From: Zhongshania marina
Lineage (GTDB): Bacteria > Pseudomonadota > Gammaproteobacteria > Pseudomonadales > Spongiibacteraceae
Assembly: GCF_002915595.1 (NCBI RefSeq)
Contig: NZ_PQGG01000019.1
Location: forward strand, 62,001-126,000
DNA: 64,000 nucleotides
Direction of reading: 5' to 3'
A model generated the notes under the pieces. It saw nothing but the letters and a program-made list of their open reading frames with translations. It made no database searches and was not told the DNA's origin. Numbering within the stretch: the stretch's first letter is position 1; each line of letters starts with the position of its first letter. Made by a program: the position numbers and the translations under genes. Shown one piece after another: positions 20,158 to 29,000 of the stretch.

Positions 20158-20267
20158 GCAGGTTCTTGGGATCTCGCCGTCAAACTAGACCCAAGGTGTT
20201 ACAACGGAATCATAGCCAATCAGAACCCTATTGGCCAGATTTCATTCAAATTAAAGAGGGCTGCGTT

Positions 20268-20396
20268 ATGCTTATTGCTTTAACAGCAATTGAGTTAACC
20301 TTCTCGATCTTAGCGAATGTAGTGCAGATTACTTTAACTCTCTGCCCCCACATTTGCCAAGATCATATCTGGCGACATTTATTCTTAATGTCGTAA
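20268..20396 (+). CDS. Possible small hydrophobic peptide
   Basis: 42 codons from an ATG with AAGAGGG seven bases upstream. Residues 2-25 (LIALTAIELTFSILANVVQI) form one hydrophobic segment, followed by a Cys/His-containing tail. Small single-span peptides near phage ends can be holins, toxins or exclusion factors, but nothing identifies this one. It may be a chance frame. Confidence 0.35.
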   Translation: MLIALTAIELTFSILANVVQITLTLCPHICQDHIWRHLFLMS

Positions 20397-20459
20397 ACCC
20401 TTTCCGCTTGATCCATTTTGTGGGTCAGGCGGCCTTTAACACCCGCCCATCACACCAAA

Positions 20460-20495
20460 TTGCTCGCTCACAAAATACTGTATATATTCACAGCA
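20460..20495 (+). promoter_or_regulatory. SOS (LexA) box over a sigma70 promoter
   Basis: TACTGTATATATTCACAGCA at 20476-20495 matches 17 of 20 bases of the E. coli LexA consensus, with CTG-N10-CAG intact. It overlaps the -10 of TTGCTC (20460-20465), 17-bp spacer, TATATT (20483-20488). Transcription would start close to the ATG at 20495. Strong candidate for LexA repression of the next two genes. Confidence 0.85.
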
Positions 20496-20830
20496 TGATA
20501 CAGCTAAGATACCGCTACAACGCCGTTTTCAAATCCGTCAGCGAAGCAAGCGCGCCTGATCACGAATACTTGCCCGTGTTAAAAAAGAACGGTGATTTTG
20601 AGCGGGTGCCGTGGAAAGGGTTTATTGATTTAGATGATGCGCGCGAGATAAGCGGCGCCACGCCGGTGAAGTTGGACATTTACCAGTACAGCACATCAGT
20701 CGGGCTGATGCCGAAGTGGCAATATGTGCCCGCTGGGATGGCGGTGCAAGGGTGCTTAACTAAGATCGGGGTTTATGCCGTTGTCGACGACGGTCAGCTA
20801 CGCCTAGTAAAGAGGCCAACACAGCCATAA
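20495..20830 (+). CDS. SOS-controlled protein of unknown function
   Basis: 111 residues from the ATG at 20495, which lies at the last base of the LexA box. There is no room for a ribosome-binding site downstream of the predicted promoter, so the mRNA may be leaderless. The protein is soluble-looking, with no signal peptide or membrane segment: basic N-terminus (IQLRYRYNAVF), acidic centre (FIDLDDAREIS), mixed C-terminus. No family recognised. It is followed 41 bp later by the CsrA-like gene and is transcribed against the tail genes, as expected for cargo expressed in the lysogen under stress. Confidence 0.75.
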   Translation: MIQLRYRYNAVFKSVSEASAPDHEYLPVLKKNGDFERVPWKGFIDLDDAREISGATPVKLDIYQYSTSVGLMPKWQYVPAGMAVQGCLTKIGVYAVVDDGQLRLVKRPTQP

Positions 20831-20871
20831 GCTGCTATATTTCTACAGGCATAGATCACGGAGGATCACCC

Positions 20872-21057
20872 ATGCTTGTACTCACTGTACGCGTTGGCGA
20901 TAGCATTTACATCGACGACAACACCGTAATTACGGTTCTCGATAGATGGCTGGACGAGGTCGACCTGCAGATTGATACCGATCAGGTAATTACGATTGAC
21001 GACCGTCACCTCACAAACAGCCCCGCCACCAATTTAACGCCAAAGTGCCAGACGTAG
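20872..21057 (+). CDS. CsrA-like small RNA-binding protein
   Basis: 61 residues behind a perfect GGAGG. The N-terminus MLVLTVRVGDSIYIDDNTVI aligns with CsrA ([20 protein letters not shown]), and TVLD, VDLQI and ITIDD continue the five-strand pattern. CsrA proteins dimerise and bind GGA in mRNA leaders to change translation. Two RNA-contacting arginines of CsrA appear changed: Arg6 is Val and the Arg44 position reads Asp in the simplest alignment. It may have altered targets or act by heterodimerising with host CsrA. Its 3' end overlaps the convergent peptidase-like gene by 52 bp. Confidence 0.7.
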   Translation: MLVLTVRVGDSIYIDDNTVITVLDRWLDEVDLQIDTDQVITIDDRHLTNSPATNLTPKCQT

Positions 21058-21404
21058 TAGCGTTTTAGGTAGGTGTGGCCCGTTTCTTCGTAAAACTGGC
21101 GCTTGGGTAGCGCGCGTCTTGTGTAGTTGTCGAACCAGAGGCCATTTACGCAGCCGCCCACGTGGAATTCACCGTTGACGGTTTTAAAGCGATGTATTTG
21201 TGCTTTGTGGGTTATGCATACTTGCCAGATAAACTTCCAAAAACCGAGATAGCGATAGAGACAACTGATGGTGAAGTCGTCGCAGTCGCCATGCAGTTTG
21301 CCGTTTTTTTCGCGCATAACAAACCAAGGGTCTATCCATTGGTCTGGGTCTGCGCGGTATTCAAACTTTTTGGCGACGGCGATCACCGCGTCTGTAATCT
21401 TCAT
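21006..21404 (-). CDS. Transglutaminase-like cysteine peptidase-fold protein
   Basis: 132 residues from the ATG at 21404, overlapping the upstream stop by 4 bp. HGDCDDFTISCLYRYLG carries a likely nucleophile Cys; FHVGGCVNGLWFDN carries a His and an Asp/Asn, fitting a Cys-His-Asp triad of the transglutaminase-like superfamily. It is the last gene of the tail operon; it may modify or cut wall peptides at entry or act on host protein. No signal peptide. Confidence 0.6.
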   Translation of the reverse strand: MKITDAVIAVAKKFEYRADPDQWIDPWFVMREKNGKLHGDCDDFTISCLYRYLGFWKFIWQVCITHKAQIHRFKTVNGEFHVGGCVNGLWFDNYTRRALPKRQFYEETGHTYLKRYYVWHFGVKLVAGLFVR

Positions 21405-21838
21405 AGCCCCAGCGCGGCCCGTTGGTCGCGCCCCCACTGTCTGCACTCTTCTACGTATACACCAAAGTCGGCAACCGCATCTGCCTCGCCAGCTTCAAAG
21501 GTGTATTGGCTGGTTAGCACGCCAATGCTGATTCGGGCAAAGTAAAACTCGTCTTCTTGACTGTACTGGTCACGAATCTTCTGCTCTACCCGCTTGGCAA
21601 TTAGTGCGCAGTGCGGGCTTGCGGCTTTAATGCTGGCTTTAAGGGTGTCGGTGAGCGTTACCGTCTCAATGCTTGCTGCAATCTCGGCTGGCTGATTTTC
21701 TGGCAGCGTCTCACCGTCGGGAATGGCCACATAAGTGACCCCTTCAAGCGTGCAAAGCTCGGTTGACCCTTCTGGCGCCAGCAAGCTTTTGGTCGTCACT
21801 GCGTCTGTGTATTTTATGTAGCTAACAATATAGCCCAT
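21401..21838 (-). CDS. Tail-associated protein (possible fibre chaperone)
   Basis: 145 residues beginning MGYIVSYIKYTDAV. The N-terminal half contains two VTYVAIPDGE-like strands; the C-terminal half is helical and charged (KRVEQKIRDQYSQEDEFYFARI). Its position right after the receptor-binding protein is where fibre assembly proteins are commonly found. No family recognised from sequence. Confidence 0.6.
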   Translation of the reverse strand: MGYIVSYIKYTDAVTTKSLLAPEGSTELCTLEGVTYVAIPDGETLPENQPAEIAASIETVTLTDTLKASIKAASPHCALIAKRVEQKIRDQYSQEDEFYFARISIGVLTSQYTFEAGEADAVADFGVYVEECRQWGRDQRAALGL

Positions 21839-21870
21839 GATAAAACTCCTAAATTATTGGCCAACAAAAA

Positions 21871-23220
21871 TCAAAGATACAAGGCCGCACGAAACCCGTG
21901 GCTAGGATTCAAGCTCGCGCGCGAACTGCTCAAACCCAGCGCCCAAACACCGGCGGGCGTGCTGTGGCTCCAGGAGCCGCCAGCACTGGGGAGCATTTGC
22001 GACGTTGAGTAGTCGTTTATGCGGTCATTACCGAATACGTTAGTGCCGGTTGACTCCACCGGAATACCGGCACCTGTCATTTGCCACAGTGTGCCACTGG
22101 TCGCTTCTGAAAAGGTTTTAGACACGCTGCCAACATCTACTGTGCGGTCTGTAAAGTTGAGCGCGGTGCTCGTGAACGTATCCATTACACCAAGGTCGTC
22201 GTACAGAGCGGCATAACCGGTGGCGCCCCATAAGTCAGTAGCTAGCGACGTACCCGCCGTTACGTCTGCCATTGCCACCGATGTTTTTAATACATAAAAG
22301 TGACCAACGCTCTCATCGCCGTCATCCATTGTTAAGCCGGGGCACACATCCCACATGCAGCCGTTTAAGTCTGCAACGCCGCACACTTGGCCATTGTGGG
22401 TCGTCTTAGCCAAAAAGTTAGCACTGCCGGTGAGCGCAGCATTGTCATAGCCGCTTGAGGTAAACGACAGACTGTTATCGTTTACGTCGCCTAGTGCGTT
22501 GTTGTTGCAGCCCTTGGGGAAGTTGGTAATGCCGGCAGCGTCGTACCATGCGCAGTATGTTGGGCTGGTTGCCGCTTGACCGTGGGCGTAGCTGAGCAAG
22601 GCCATTGCTTTAAAAATAAATATGGACTGGCAGAAAAAGCCCGTACCGCGCAAGCTTGCCGCCGTGATAAACGAGGCATTTATATTGCTAGAAACGCCAT
22701 CTAAATCAGCCACAGGGCTATTACTAGCGCTTGATGAAATTGGCGCGCCGTTGCGCAAACTGCTCGCCACACCCGAGTTGTTAGAGCAAAGATATTTGTC
22801 TACAAAAAAGCCTTGCTTTATTTGCCCGCCGTCATAAAAGGCGCGGTGCAGGGCGTAGCCAGCCGCATTGGCTGCAGTTACTGTTGTATAGGCATCTATA
22901 TTTTTTATGTCGCAGGCGTTGATTGCTAGCCCATTGGCGCCGGTGCCGTATTTGTAATAAAAGGCAGGCACCCATACCATTATTGAGCCGTCTGAATATT
23001 GGTAGTTGCCGTAGTTGTCTGACAGCACATCTGTGTAGCCGGGTAGCGCGGTCATGCCGTCTGGCAATGCGGGCGCTATGCCAACACCAAAGCCTGGTTG
23101 CCCAGGTATGCCAATGTCGTTAATGCCGCCAGCACCGGTATTGCCCATGCGTATGCCGCTGGGGAAGTAAACCGGCGCGCCTTCTTTGCCGGCAATTTCG
23201 CTTACAATTAATTGACTCAT
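21871..23220 (-). CDS. Receptor-binding tail protein with C-type-lectin-like C-terminus
   Basis: 449 residues from the ATG at 23220 (GGAG upstream, ATGA overlap with the previous stop). The N-terminal part is Gly-rich and collagen-like (GAGGINDIGIPGQPGFGVG). The C-terminus GGSWSHSTPAGVWALGL followed by SHGFRAALYL matches the closing pattern of formylglycine-generating-enzyme/C-type-lectin folds used in phage receptor proteins such as Mtd. It probably decides host range. Confidence 0.75.
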   Translation of the reverse strand: MSQLIVSEIAGKEGAPVYFPSGIRMGNTGAGGINDIGIPGQPGFGVGIAPALPDGMTALPGYTDVLSDNYGNYQYSDGSIMVWVPAFYYKYGTGANGLAINACDIKNIDAYTTVTAANAAGYALHRAFYDGGQIKQGFFVDKYLCSNNSGVASSLRNGAPISSSASNSPVADLDGVSSNINASFITAASLRGTGFFCQSIFIFKAMALLSYAHGQAATSPTYCAWYDAAGITNFPKGCNNNALGDVNDNSLSFTSSGYDNAALTGSANFLAKTTHNGQVCGVADLNGCMWDVCPGLTMDDGDESVGHFYVLKTSVAMADVTAGTSLATDLWGATGYAALYDDLGVMDTFTSTALNFTDRTVDVGSVSKTFSEATSGTLWQMTGAGIPVESTGTNVFGNDRINDYSTSQMLPSAGGSWSHSTPAGVWALGLSSSRASLNPSHGFRAALYL

Positions 23221-23717
23221 ACTATGCTCCATGTGGCGTTGTCGCCGATTGTGATTGTGACGCCGTCACCGATTGCGATTGGCCCAGCGCTCAAGCCGTT
23301 GTAGCCATTTGCAATGCCGACGCTTTCTGTGATTGTTCTGGGGTTTACTCTTATTGCTGCGTTTGGGTTTGTGCTCTCTGCCAAGCCCGCAAAGTATTCA
23401 GCGTTGGTTGCCCCTTCTTCTGCGCGGTCTGCCTGAGCGCTTGCCTCTGTGACTTTTACGCCGGCGGCAATAACTGAATTGGCGGCATCGTTTTTATACG
23501 TTAGTGCGGTGGCCTCGCTTTCTGCTGCTGCGTTTTTGTAACCCAGCACGGTTTGCGCGGTAGTCTTTACCCAACTTGCCACGGCGACTACTTGCGCCAG
23601 TGCTGGCACAAACCGAGTGCGGTGCCCGTCTTGCGCTAAGCCTGTGCTTGCATTGCCGTCGTCGGTAACGGTAGAGCCGTCGCCGCCTACGTCTTCGCTA
23701 AAAGTTACGCCCGCCAT
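23217..23717 (-). CDS. Tail fibre/needle connector protein
   Basis: 166 residues. The middle is an Ala-rich helical stretch with repeated YKN(A/D)A units (about 80-120), like the coiled shafts of tail fibres. The C-terminus GVTITIGDNATWSIV is beta-rich. Stop and next start overlap (ATGA), so it is coupled to the receptor-binding gene. No named family. Confidence 0.6.
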   Translation of the reverse strand: MAGVTFSEDVGGDGSTVTDDGNASTGLAQDGHRTRFVPALAQVVAVASWVKTTAQTVLGYKNAAAESEATALTYKNDAANSVIAAGVKVTEASAQADRAEEGATNAEYFAGLAESTNPNAAIRVNPRTITESVGIANGYNGLSAGPIAIGDGVTITIGDNATWSIV

Positions 23718-24569
23718 TTATAAAATCTCCTTTAAAGATAAAGCGTGGGAGTGCCGCGCCGCGTCTGGATGCGCCACCGGATCAATTTGCGATGGTCGCG
23801 CAAGCATGGTGCGCTGTGGGTAAGTTGAGTCGACATTAATGCGATGAAAAAACAGCACCTCGCCGCTTACACCAAGGTCGCGCCGCAGCCTAAACATGCG
23901 CGAAAACGCCTCTTGCTCACTAAGCCAGTCAAAAGCCATTGTGACTTCGCGCTTTTGTGGTTTTGCGTCAAAATATTCAGTGCTGTCTAGCGCCTCATCT
24001 GCTTGAGTTGGGTCGCTAAACGTCCACTGCACACCGTAAGAAAAGTTGTATTCTGGTTGATACACTTCGCTTAAAAATCCACGCCCAATAGCTACAAAAC
24101 CGTCTGTGTTGTTTTCGTCAACAATGTCGATAACGGCCTTTTTGGCGTACCAGTTTTTATCTGCCATCCAGATTGCTTGCGGGGTAAAGCGTGAGCGGTC
24201 TTCGTCGTCTGGAATGCCGGTCCAAAAGTTTGGGTTTTCCCATGCGAGCTCAAGGCTTGAGTAAGCCGCAGGCCACGCATTTATAATGCCAGAGTCTTCT
24301 AGCAGCTCGTCTGAGTCGTCATACAATCTAATACGCCAGGTTGCGTCTGCAGACAGGTTATGGCCAAACAAGCCCACCACCCCTACCGGCTTGTTGTCTG
24401 CCAGTGTTGCGGTAAATTGGCTTGTTAAGTCTGTAGTAATGGCGCGGTCTTTTAACACCCGTGCCTGCAGCCGAGTAAGCGGCCGCGTAAAGGTGTTAGA
24501 TGTTGTTAACGTGCAGCCGTCTATTAAGTTGGGCCAGCACAAAGTCGCTTTGTTTTGCGCAAATGGCAT
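23718..24569 (-). CDS. Tail tip protein of unknown family
   Basis: 283 residues with a beta-rich pattern, repeated Trp residues (AWENPNFWTGIP, IWMADKNWYAKK) and no membrane or signal segment. The gene abuts its neighbours (0 and 3 bp), within the tail tip module after the tape measure and hub genes. Probably structural. Confidence 0.65.
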   Translation of the reverse strand: MPFAQNKATLCWPNLIDGCTLTTSNTFTRPLTRLQARVLKDRAITTDLTSQFTATLADNKPVGVVGLFGHNLSADATWRIRLYDDSDELLEDSGIINAWPAAYSSLELAWENPNFWTGIPDDEDRSRFTPQAIWMADKNWYAKKAVIDIVDENNTDGFVAIGRGFLSEVYQPEYNFSYGVQWTFSDPTQADEALDSTEYFDAKPQKREVTMAFDWLSEQEAFSRMFRLRRDLGVSGEVLFFHRINVDSTYPQRTMLARPSQIDPVAHPDAARHSHALSLKEIL

Positions 24570-24572
24570 TGA

Positions 24573-26027
24573 TTAACCCCACAGGTTTAAATAGGTGCGA
24601 TTGGCGTTGGCGTCTAAGCGCCAACCCAGCAATACAAAGCTGCGCGGGTAGCCAATTCGCGTTGTGTTAATGCTTACTGTGGCACCCATGAATAGCTCGC
24701 TTACGTCTAGCTCTTTTACGCCGCATTCCACTACGTCGCGCCGTACTTTAAGCAGCGGCAATATCGCATCAGCTACTGTTTGCGCGTCGCTTAGGTCGCG
24801 CAGTGGGCTGTTTATAATTAATTCGCCGGCAAGTGGGTGACGTGTTTTTGTGGCGCTGTCTGTTGCTACCGCGCTGCGATACTCGGCAGCATAACGCGCT
24901 GGGTTTACCGCGCCTGCTGCCAAGTCATTTTGCACAGTGGCTAGCGCATCTGCTTGCAGCGTTACTTTGTAAATCGGTAGGCCGTTGCTGCCAGAGCCGA
25001 TTGCAGATCGGTCTAGCGTGGCCAGTTGCCAGTCTTCAATAGTTATGTCTGCCGTTGCCGGTGCTGCCAGGGCAATAACGCGAATTTCGTCGTCGTCATT
25101 TAATGCGTAGTAGCAGCCGCAGCCGTGGGCAATGCTTTCCATTGCTGATTTGTAGCTAAGGTCAGACGTAACAAATAGGCCCACATTGCCCAGTGCATTA
25201 AGCGCGGTTATGTCGGTGGCTTTTGCTGTGTAGCCGGCCAGTGTTGCGAGCTCGTCGAACACATCACCGGCACCGATATCATCGCGCTCTGCGTCACAGG
25301 TAATTGACTGGGCAGCAGAACCAAGGCTGATATAGCCCTGATACGTGCGCCAATAACCAGCCGCCGGCGCGGTGGTGAGCAAGTCGCTTAAGTCGGTTGC
25401 TGTGCTCTCAAAGGTAAGCGCCACGCCACGGTCGCGCACAGCGGTCACAGTCACGTCGCTACCATTGTGCACTTGGTAAATAAGTTTTGAGGTGTTTACC
25501 AGTACCGGCGTAGCGTTTACCACACTGCCAAATACTAAAGGCTTGCGCGTGCCGCCAATGTCGTCTGCCGTGCCCTCTACGCCGCTAGGCAGCGTGTTGT
25601 TGCCCGCATAAACATCAACAGCAATGGCGTCATCTAACTGCGCCAACGGGTCGCGCAATGTAAACGCTACCCGCGAGCCGCTAAACGTCATGCGCTCTAC
25701 CGTGGCAGTTAAAAACGTGACCGCTGCGCCGCCGTCTATTCTGCGCACGGTCATGGCTCTGCCATCTACCGCGTAATCCGCTAAATAATCTAAGCCACCG
25801 TCAGTGTTTAATAACTCAACTTGGCCAATGCTGGTGCGCCCACCACCGGGCAACAATAGCCCTGTGTTGGCTCGCACCTGAAAAAGTGCCGGCTGAATTA
25901 GGCGCAACTCATAATAATAATGCGCAGGGCCAGACTCTACTTGTGTGTAATCTTCGCTCGCAAAGCGCAGGGTTTCTGGCGTACCGCTGCCATCGAGCGC
26001 GGCAATATCTACCGCCCAAATGGTCAT
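24573..26027 (-). CDS. Tail hub/distal tail protein
   Basis: 484 residues, beginning MTIWAVDIAALDGSG. Beta-rich with a middle segment resembling hub domains (VFDELATLAGYTAK, MESIAHGCGCYYALNDDDEIRVI) and ending FVLLGWRLDANANRTYLNLWG, common in proteins following the tape measure. Start overlaps the tape measure stop by 4 bp. It should form the tail tip base. Confidence 0.65.
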   Translation of the reverse strand: MTIWAVDIAALDGSGTPETLRFASEDYTQVESGPAHYYYELRLIQPALFQVRANTGLLLPGGGRTSIGQVELLNTDGGLDYLADYAVDGRAMTVRRIDGGAAVTFLTATVERMTFSGSRVAFTLRDPLAQLDDAIAVDVYAGNNTLPSGVEGTADDIGGTRKPLVFGSVVNATPVLVNTSKLIYQVHNGSDVTVTAVRDRGVALTFESTATDLSDLLTTAPAAGYWRTYQGYISLGSAAQSITCDAERDDIGAGDVFDELATLAGYTAKATDITALNALGNVGLFVTSDLSYKSAMESIAHGCGCYYALNDDDEIRVIALAAPATADITIEDWQLATLDRSAIGSGSNGLPIYKVTLQADALATVQNDLAAGAVNPARYAAEYRSAVATDSATKTRHPLAGELIINSPLRDLSDAQTVADAILPLLKVRRDVVECGVKELDVSELFMGATVSINTTRIGYPRSFVLLGWRLDANANRTYLNLWG

Positions 26028-29000
26028 GCTTCAAGCCTTGCCAGTTTTATTTCAGATTCTAGATTTGCAACCTTGGCATTTAAAATTTTAAGCTCGTTAA
26101 CAAACTGCTTGCTGCCAGCCGAACCAATACGAGTTTGGTGATTAACGTCTGCGCTTTGCTGTGCCATTAACGTATTCAAGTCTTTACGCAGCGTTTGGAG
26201 CTCAGCAACTACCTCTGCGTTATTGTTAGCAAGGCGAGGCATTCCCACCGGCGCAACTGGTACAGAGCCAGAATTAATATTGTCTAAAAACCCTACGCCC
26301 AAGCTCTTAACCGCCGCCGCTTTAACAACGTATTCACCGTTAGACAGCATTGCACTAATGCTGTCGCTAGTGCTGGTACCGGCGCCGCTTACGTAACCGC
26401 CGCTGGCAAACTTTGCGAGATTGCTGCCTGATTGATTTTTAGATGTGACGGTAAGCGCATTGCTACCCACGGTAGACGGGGTAACGTAAAGCGGGTTGGT
26501 ATTATTTGCAGACACATTAACCCGCTGGTTGCCAAGGGTGACAGAATTAAGCTTGTCATAAATATTGGCTGTATTTGTGACTATCTCAGATAGCCGCTGA
26601 TACGTCGCCTGCGAATAATTAGCCGTCAGTTGTGTTTGAGACACTATGGCGTCTAACAGGTCGCTCATTGTTGCGTCAGTACGCAGCAACACGTCAGCAT
26701 CGACATTAACGTTTGAGGTGCCGTTGAGCGTGTTCAGCAGCGCTCTTTGATCAGCAGTCAGGCTCCCGCCGCTTGCTTGTATTGCTTTTTGAATAGTGCT
26801 GCTAGCTGCAAATGCAATGTCTGCTGCTTCTTGATTATAGCCAGCCGCCTTTAGCGCTCTCACGGTTTTTTGTATTGCGCCATTGGTAGCTAGCGCATAA
26901 TCAACCGCCTCAAAATTTGTGCCGCTGGCAAACTGTGCTACCACATTGCGAGCAAGCGTGCTGCTCTCTGCAAGCGCCAGCGCTTTTAGGTCGTTCGGCA
27001 GTGTACTGCCCACAACGTAATCGGTTGTTTTGACAAGCGTGCTATAACTTTCTAACGCCAAGTTCATCAGATCATCTGGCAGTTCAGTGCCCGATATATA
27101 GTGCAGCGTTTTAGTTAGTGAGCTGGCAGACGCCAGCGCCAAATCCTTTAGGTCATTTGGTAGGGTGCTACCAACTACGTAGTTTGTGGTTTTTAATAAC
27201 GTGCTAAAACTTTCTAGCGCCAGATTTTTTAAGTCGGTTGGCAGTTGTGTGCCCGCTATATAGTCCAGTGTTTTTGTAAACGTGCTTGCAGATGCCAGTG
27301 CCAACTCTTTTAAGTCGTCCGGTAGCTCGTCTGTGTCGGTAACATATTTAATTAATTTTTCTATTTCTGACGTTGAGGTAAGCGTTAACTCAACTGTTAG
27401 CGCCTCGCCCAAAGCCTGCAAGTAGTCTGCAAGCGTACCCAGAGCATCAACATTAGCTGTTGAGTTTGCAATAGATGTGCTCTCCAGGGCGTTTAGCTTT
27501 TCTAGCTGACTCGCCGTGTCTGCCTCTGTAGATGCCAGCACAGCATTTACAGCGTCAATTTGCTGCTGCATAAGCGCCAGCTGTTGTTGTTCAAAAGACT
27601 GCACATCAACAGACGACACAAAGCCGGCAAGCGTAGACTTAACCTCGTCGTAAATGCTTTGAAACTGCACACCGCTTGCGTACGCGCCGCTTGATAAGTT
27701 GATAGCAGAATCTGCCGCGCTCGTTAATTTCTGTGCCGCCTCAACGTCGCCCTGCATGGCCGCCCCAGCAAGCGCGCGAAACTGGTCTAAAGCATTAATT
27801 GCCTGCTGCTCAGGAGTACCTGCAAACTCACCCAGCTCAAGCTGTAACAAATAATCACTCACGCTTTGCGATACACTGCGCAACTGCTCAAATGACCGCA
27901 CTAACTCATCATTGGCTGCCTTTTGCGCCTCCAGCGCCTCAACTTGATTACGCAGTGATCTATTGGTCTCATCCATTGCGTCAGTCTCTCGCTCACGCTG
28001 CTCAATAGAGCCATCAATAATTGCGTAAAGGCGAGACTCAAGCGCTGCGCGGTCCGTTAAAATACCTTCTATCACGGCCGCTGATTGCCGAGCTGCATCA
28101 GCAGCAGCTTGATTGGCTGCACTCGCTGCTGCATTCGCAGCGGCGTCGGCTGCCTTGGCATCCTCAAGCGCAAAAATATAAGACAAAAGCCCTCTGTTAG
28201 ATTTATCTTGCGCCGCAATTTCGCGGTTACGCAGCTGCACTGTATCTCCCTGCAGTTGCAGCAATCTTGTTTCTAGCGCGTACCGTTGACTGGCAATTTG
28301 CTCACGCTCGCTGGCCAGCGCTTGCTCAGCTTGCACAGCAGACTGTGTGGCTGCCGCCAAATCTTCGGCAGCATAAATTTGAGACAAGATGGCACGCTCA
28401 ACTGCCGTGGCAGCTTTGAGCTCTTGCTCCCGAGTCATTGCCAGAGCTTTTGTTTCGTCGCCCTGTGCACGAGCCAGCCTGATCATTAAGCTGGTGGTAT
28501 CCACCACCTCGTCAACAGCATTCGCAGCCTCTGCCGCCGCTGGCACTAAATCCAAAATGGCATCGGTAAACGGCTCTAGCCCTGCTTTTTGTACGTCGCT
28601 TAAACCGGCAAATAAACTTGCCAGCGCAGCAACGCCGCCTTGGGCTGCTGTCTCTACTACGTCTAAGTTGTGGCCTACCGCTGCCAGTGCGTCGCGCAGT
28701 TCTTTGCGGCCATCGTTTAGGCCAAATGCGGTGTCAAAGTCGTAAGCAGATTTTGTGTAGTCTTCTAGCTTGCTGTAGTAGTCGTCGAGCAAGTCACTGG
28801 CGCTGGTGAGTGTTGTGAAAGCTTTTTGGCCCGCATCAGTAGTTAGATCGAGAGCCCGCACTAGATCCGCAACACCGTCACGGCTCGTGGGCAATGACTG
28901 GTTCAGCCCCTCAAACAGCGCAGCAACACTGCCGCCAATGCGCTCAAATTGTTCGGCATCGGTAAGCGCAAAATCTAGGAAGTCGCTTACGTTGGTAGAT

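Larger units (their letters stand above)
19644..20267. other. Non-coding left prophage end
   Basis: No convincing gene. It is AT-rich near the attachment site with the TTAAGCA repeats, and contains an 18-bp perfect palindrome at 20140-20157 flanked by two copies of TCTTGGGATCT (20076-20086 and 20164-20174). Confidence 0.6.

Noticed and set aside
21871-23220. Diversity-generating retroelement
   Set aside because: The lectin-like C-terminus is suggestive, but I see no reverse transcriptase gene and no template repeat in the window.
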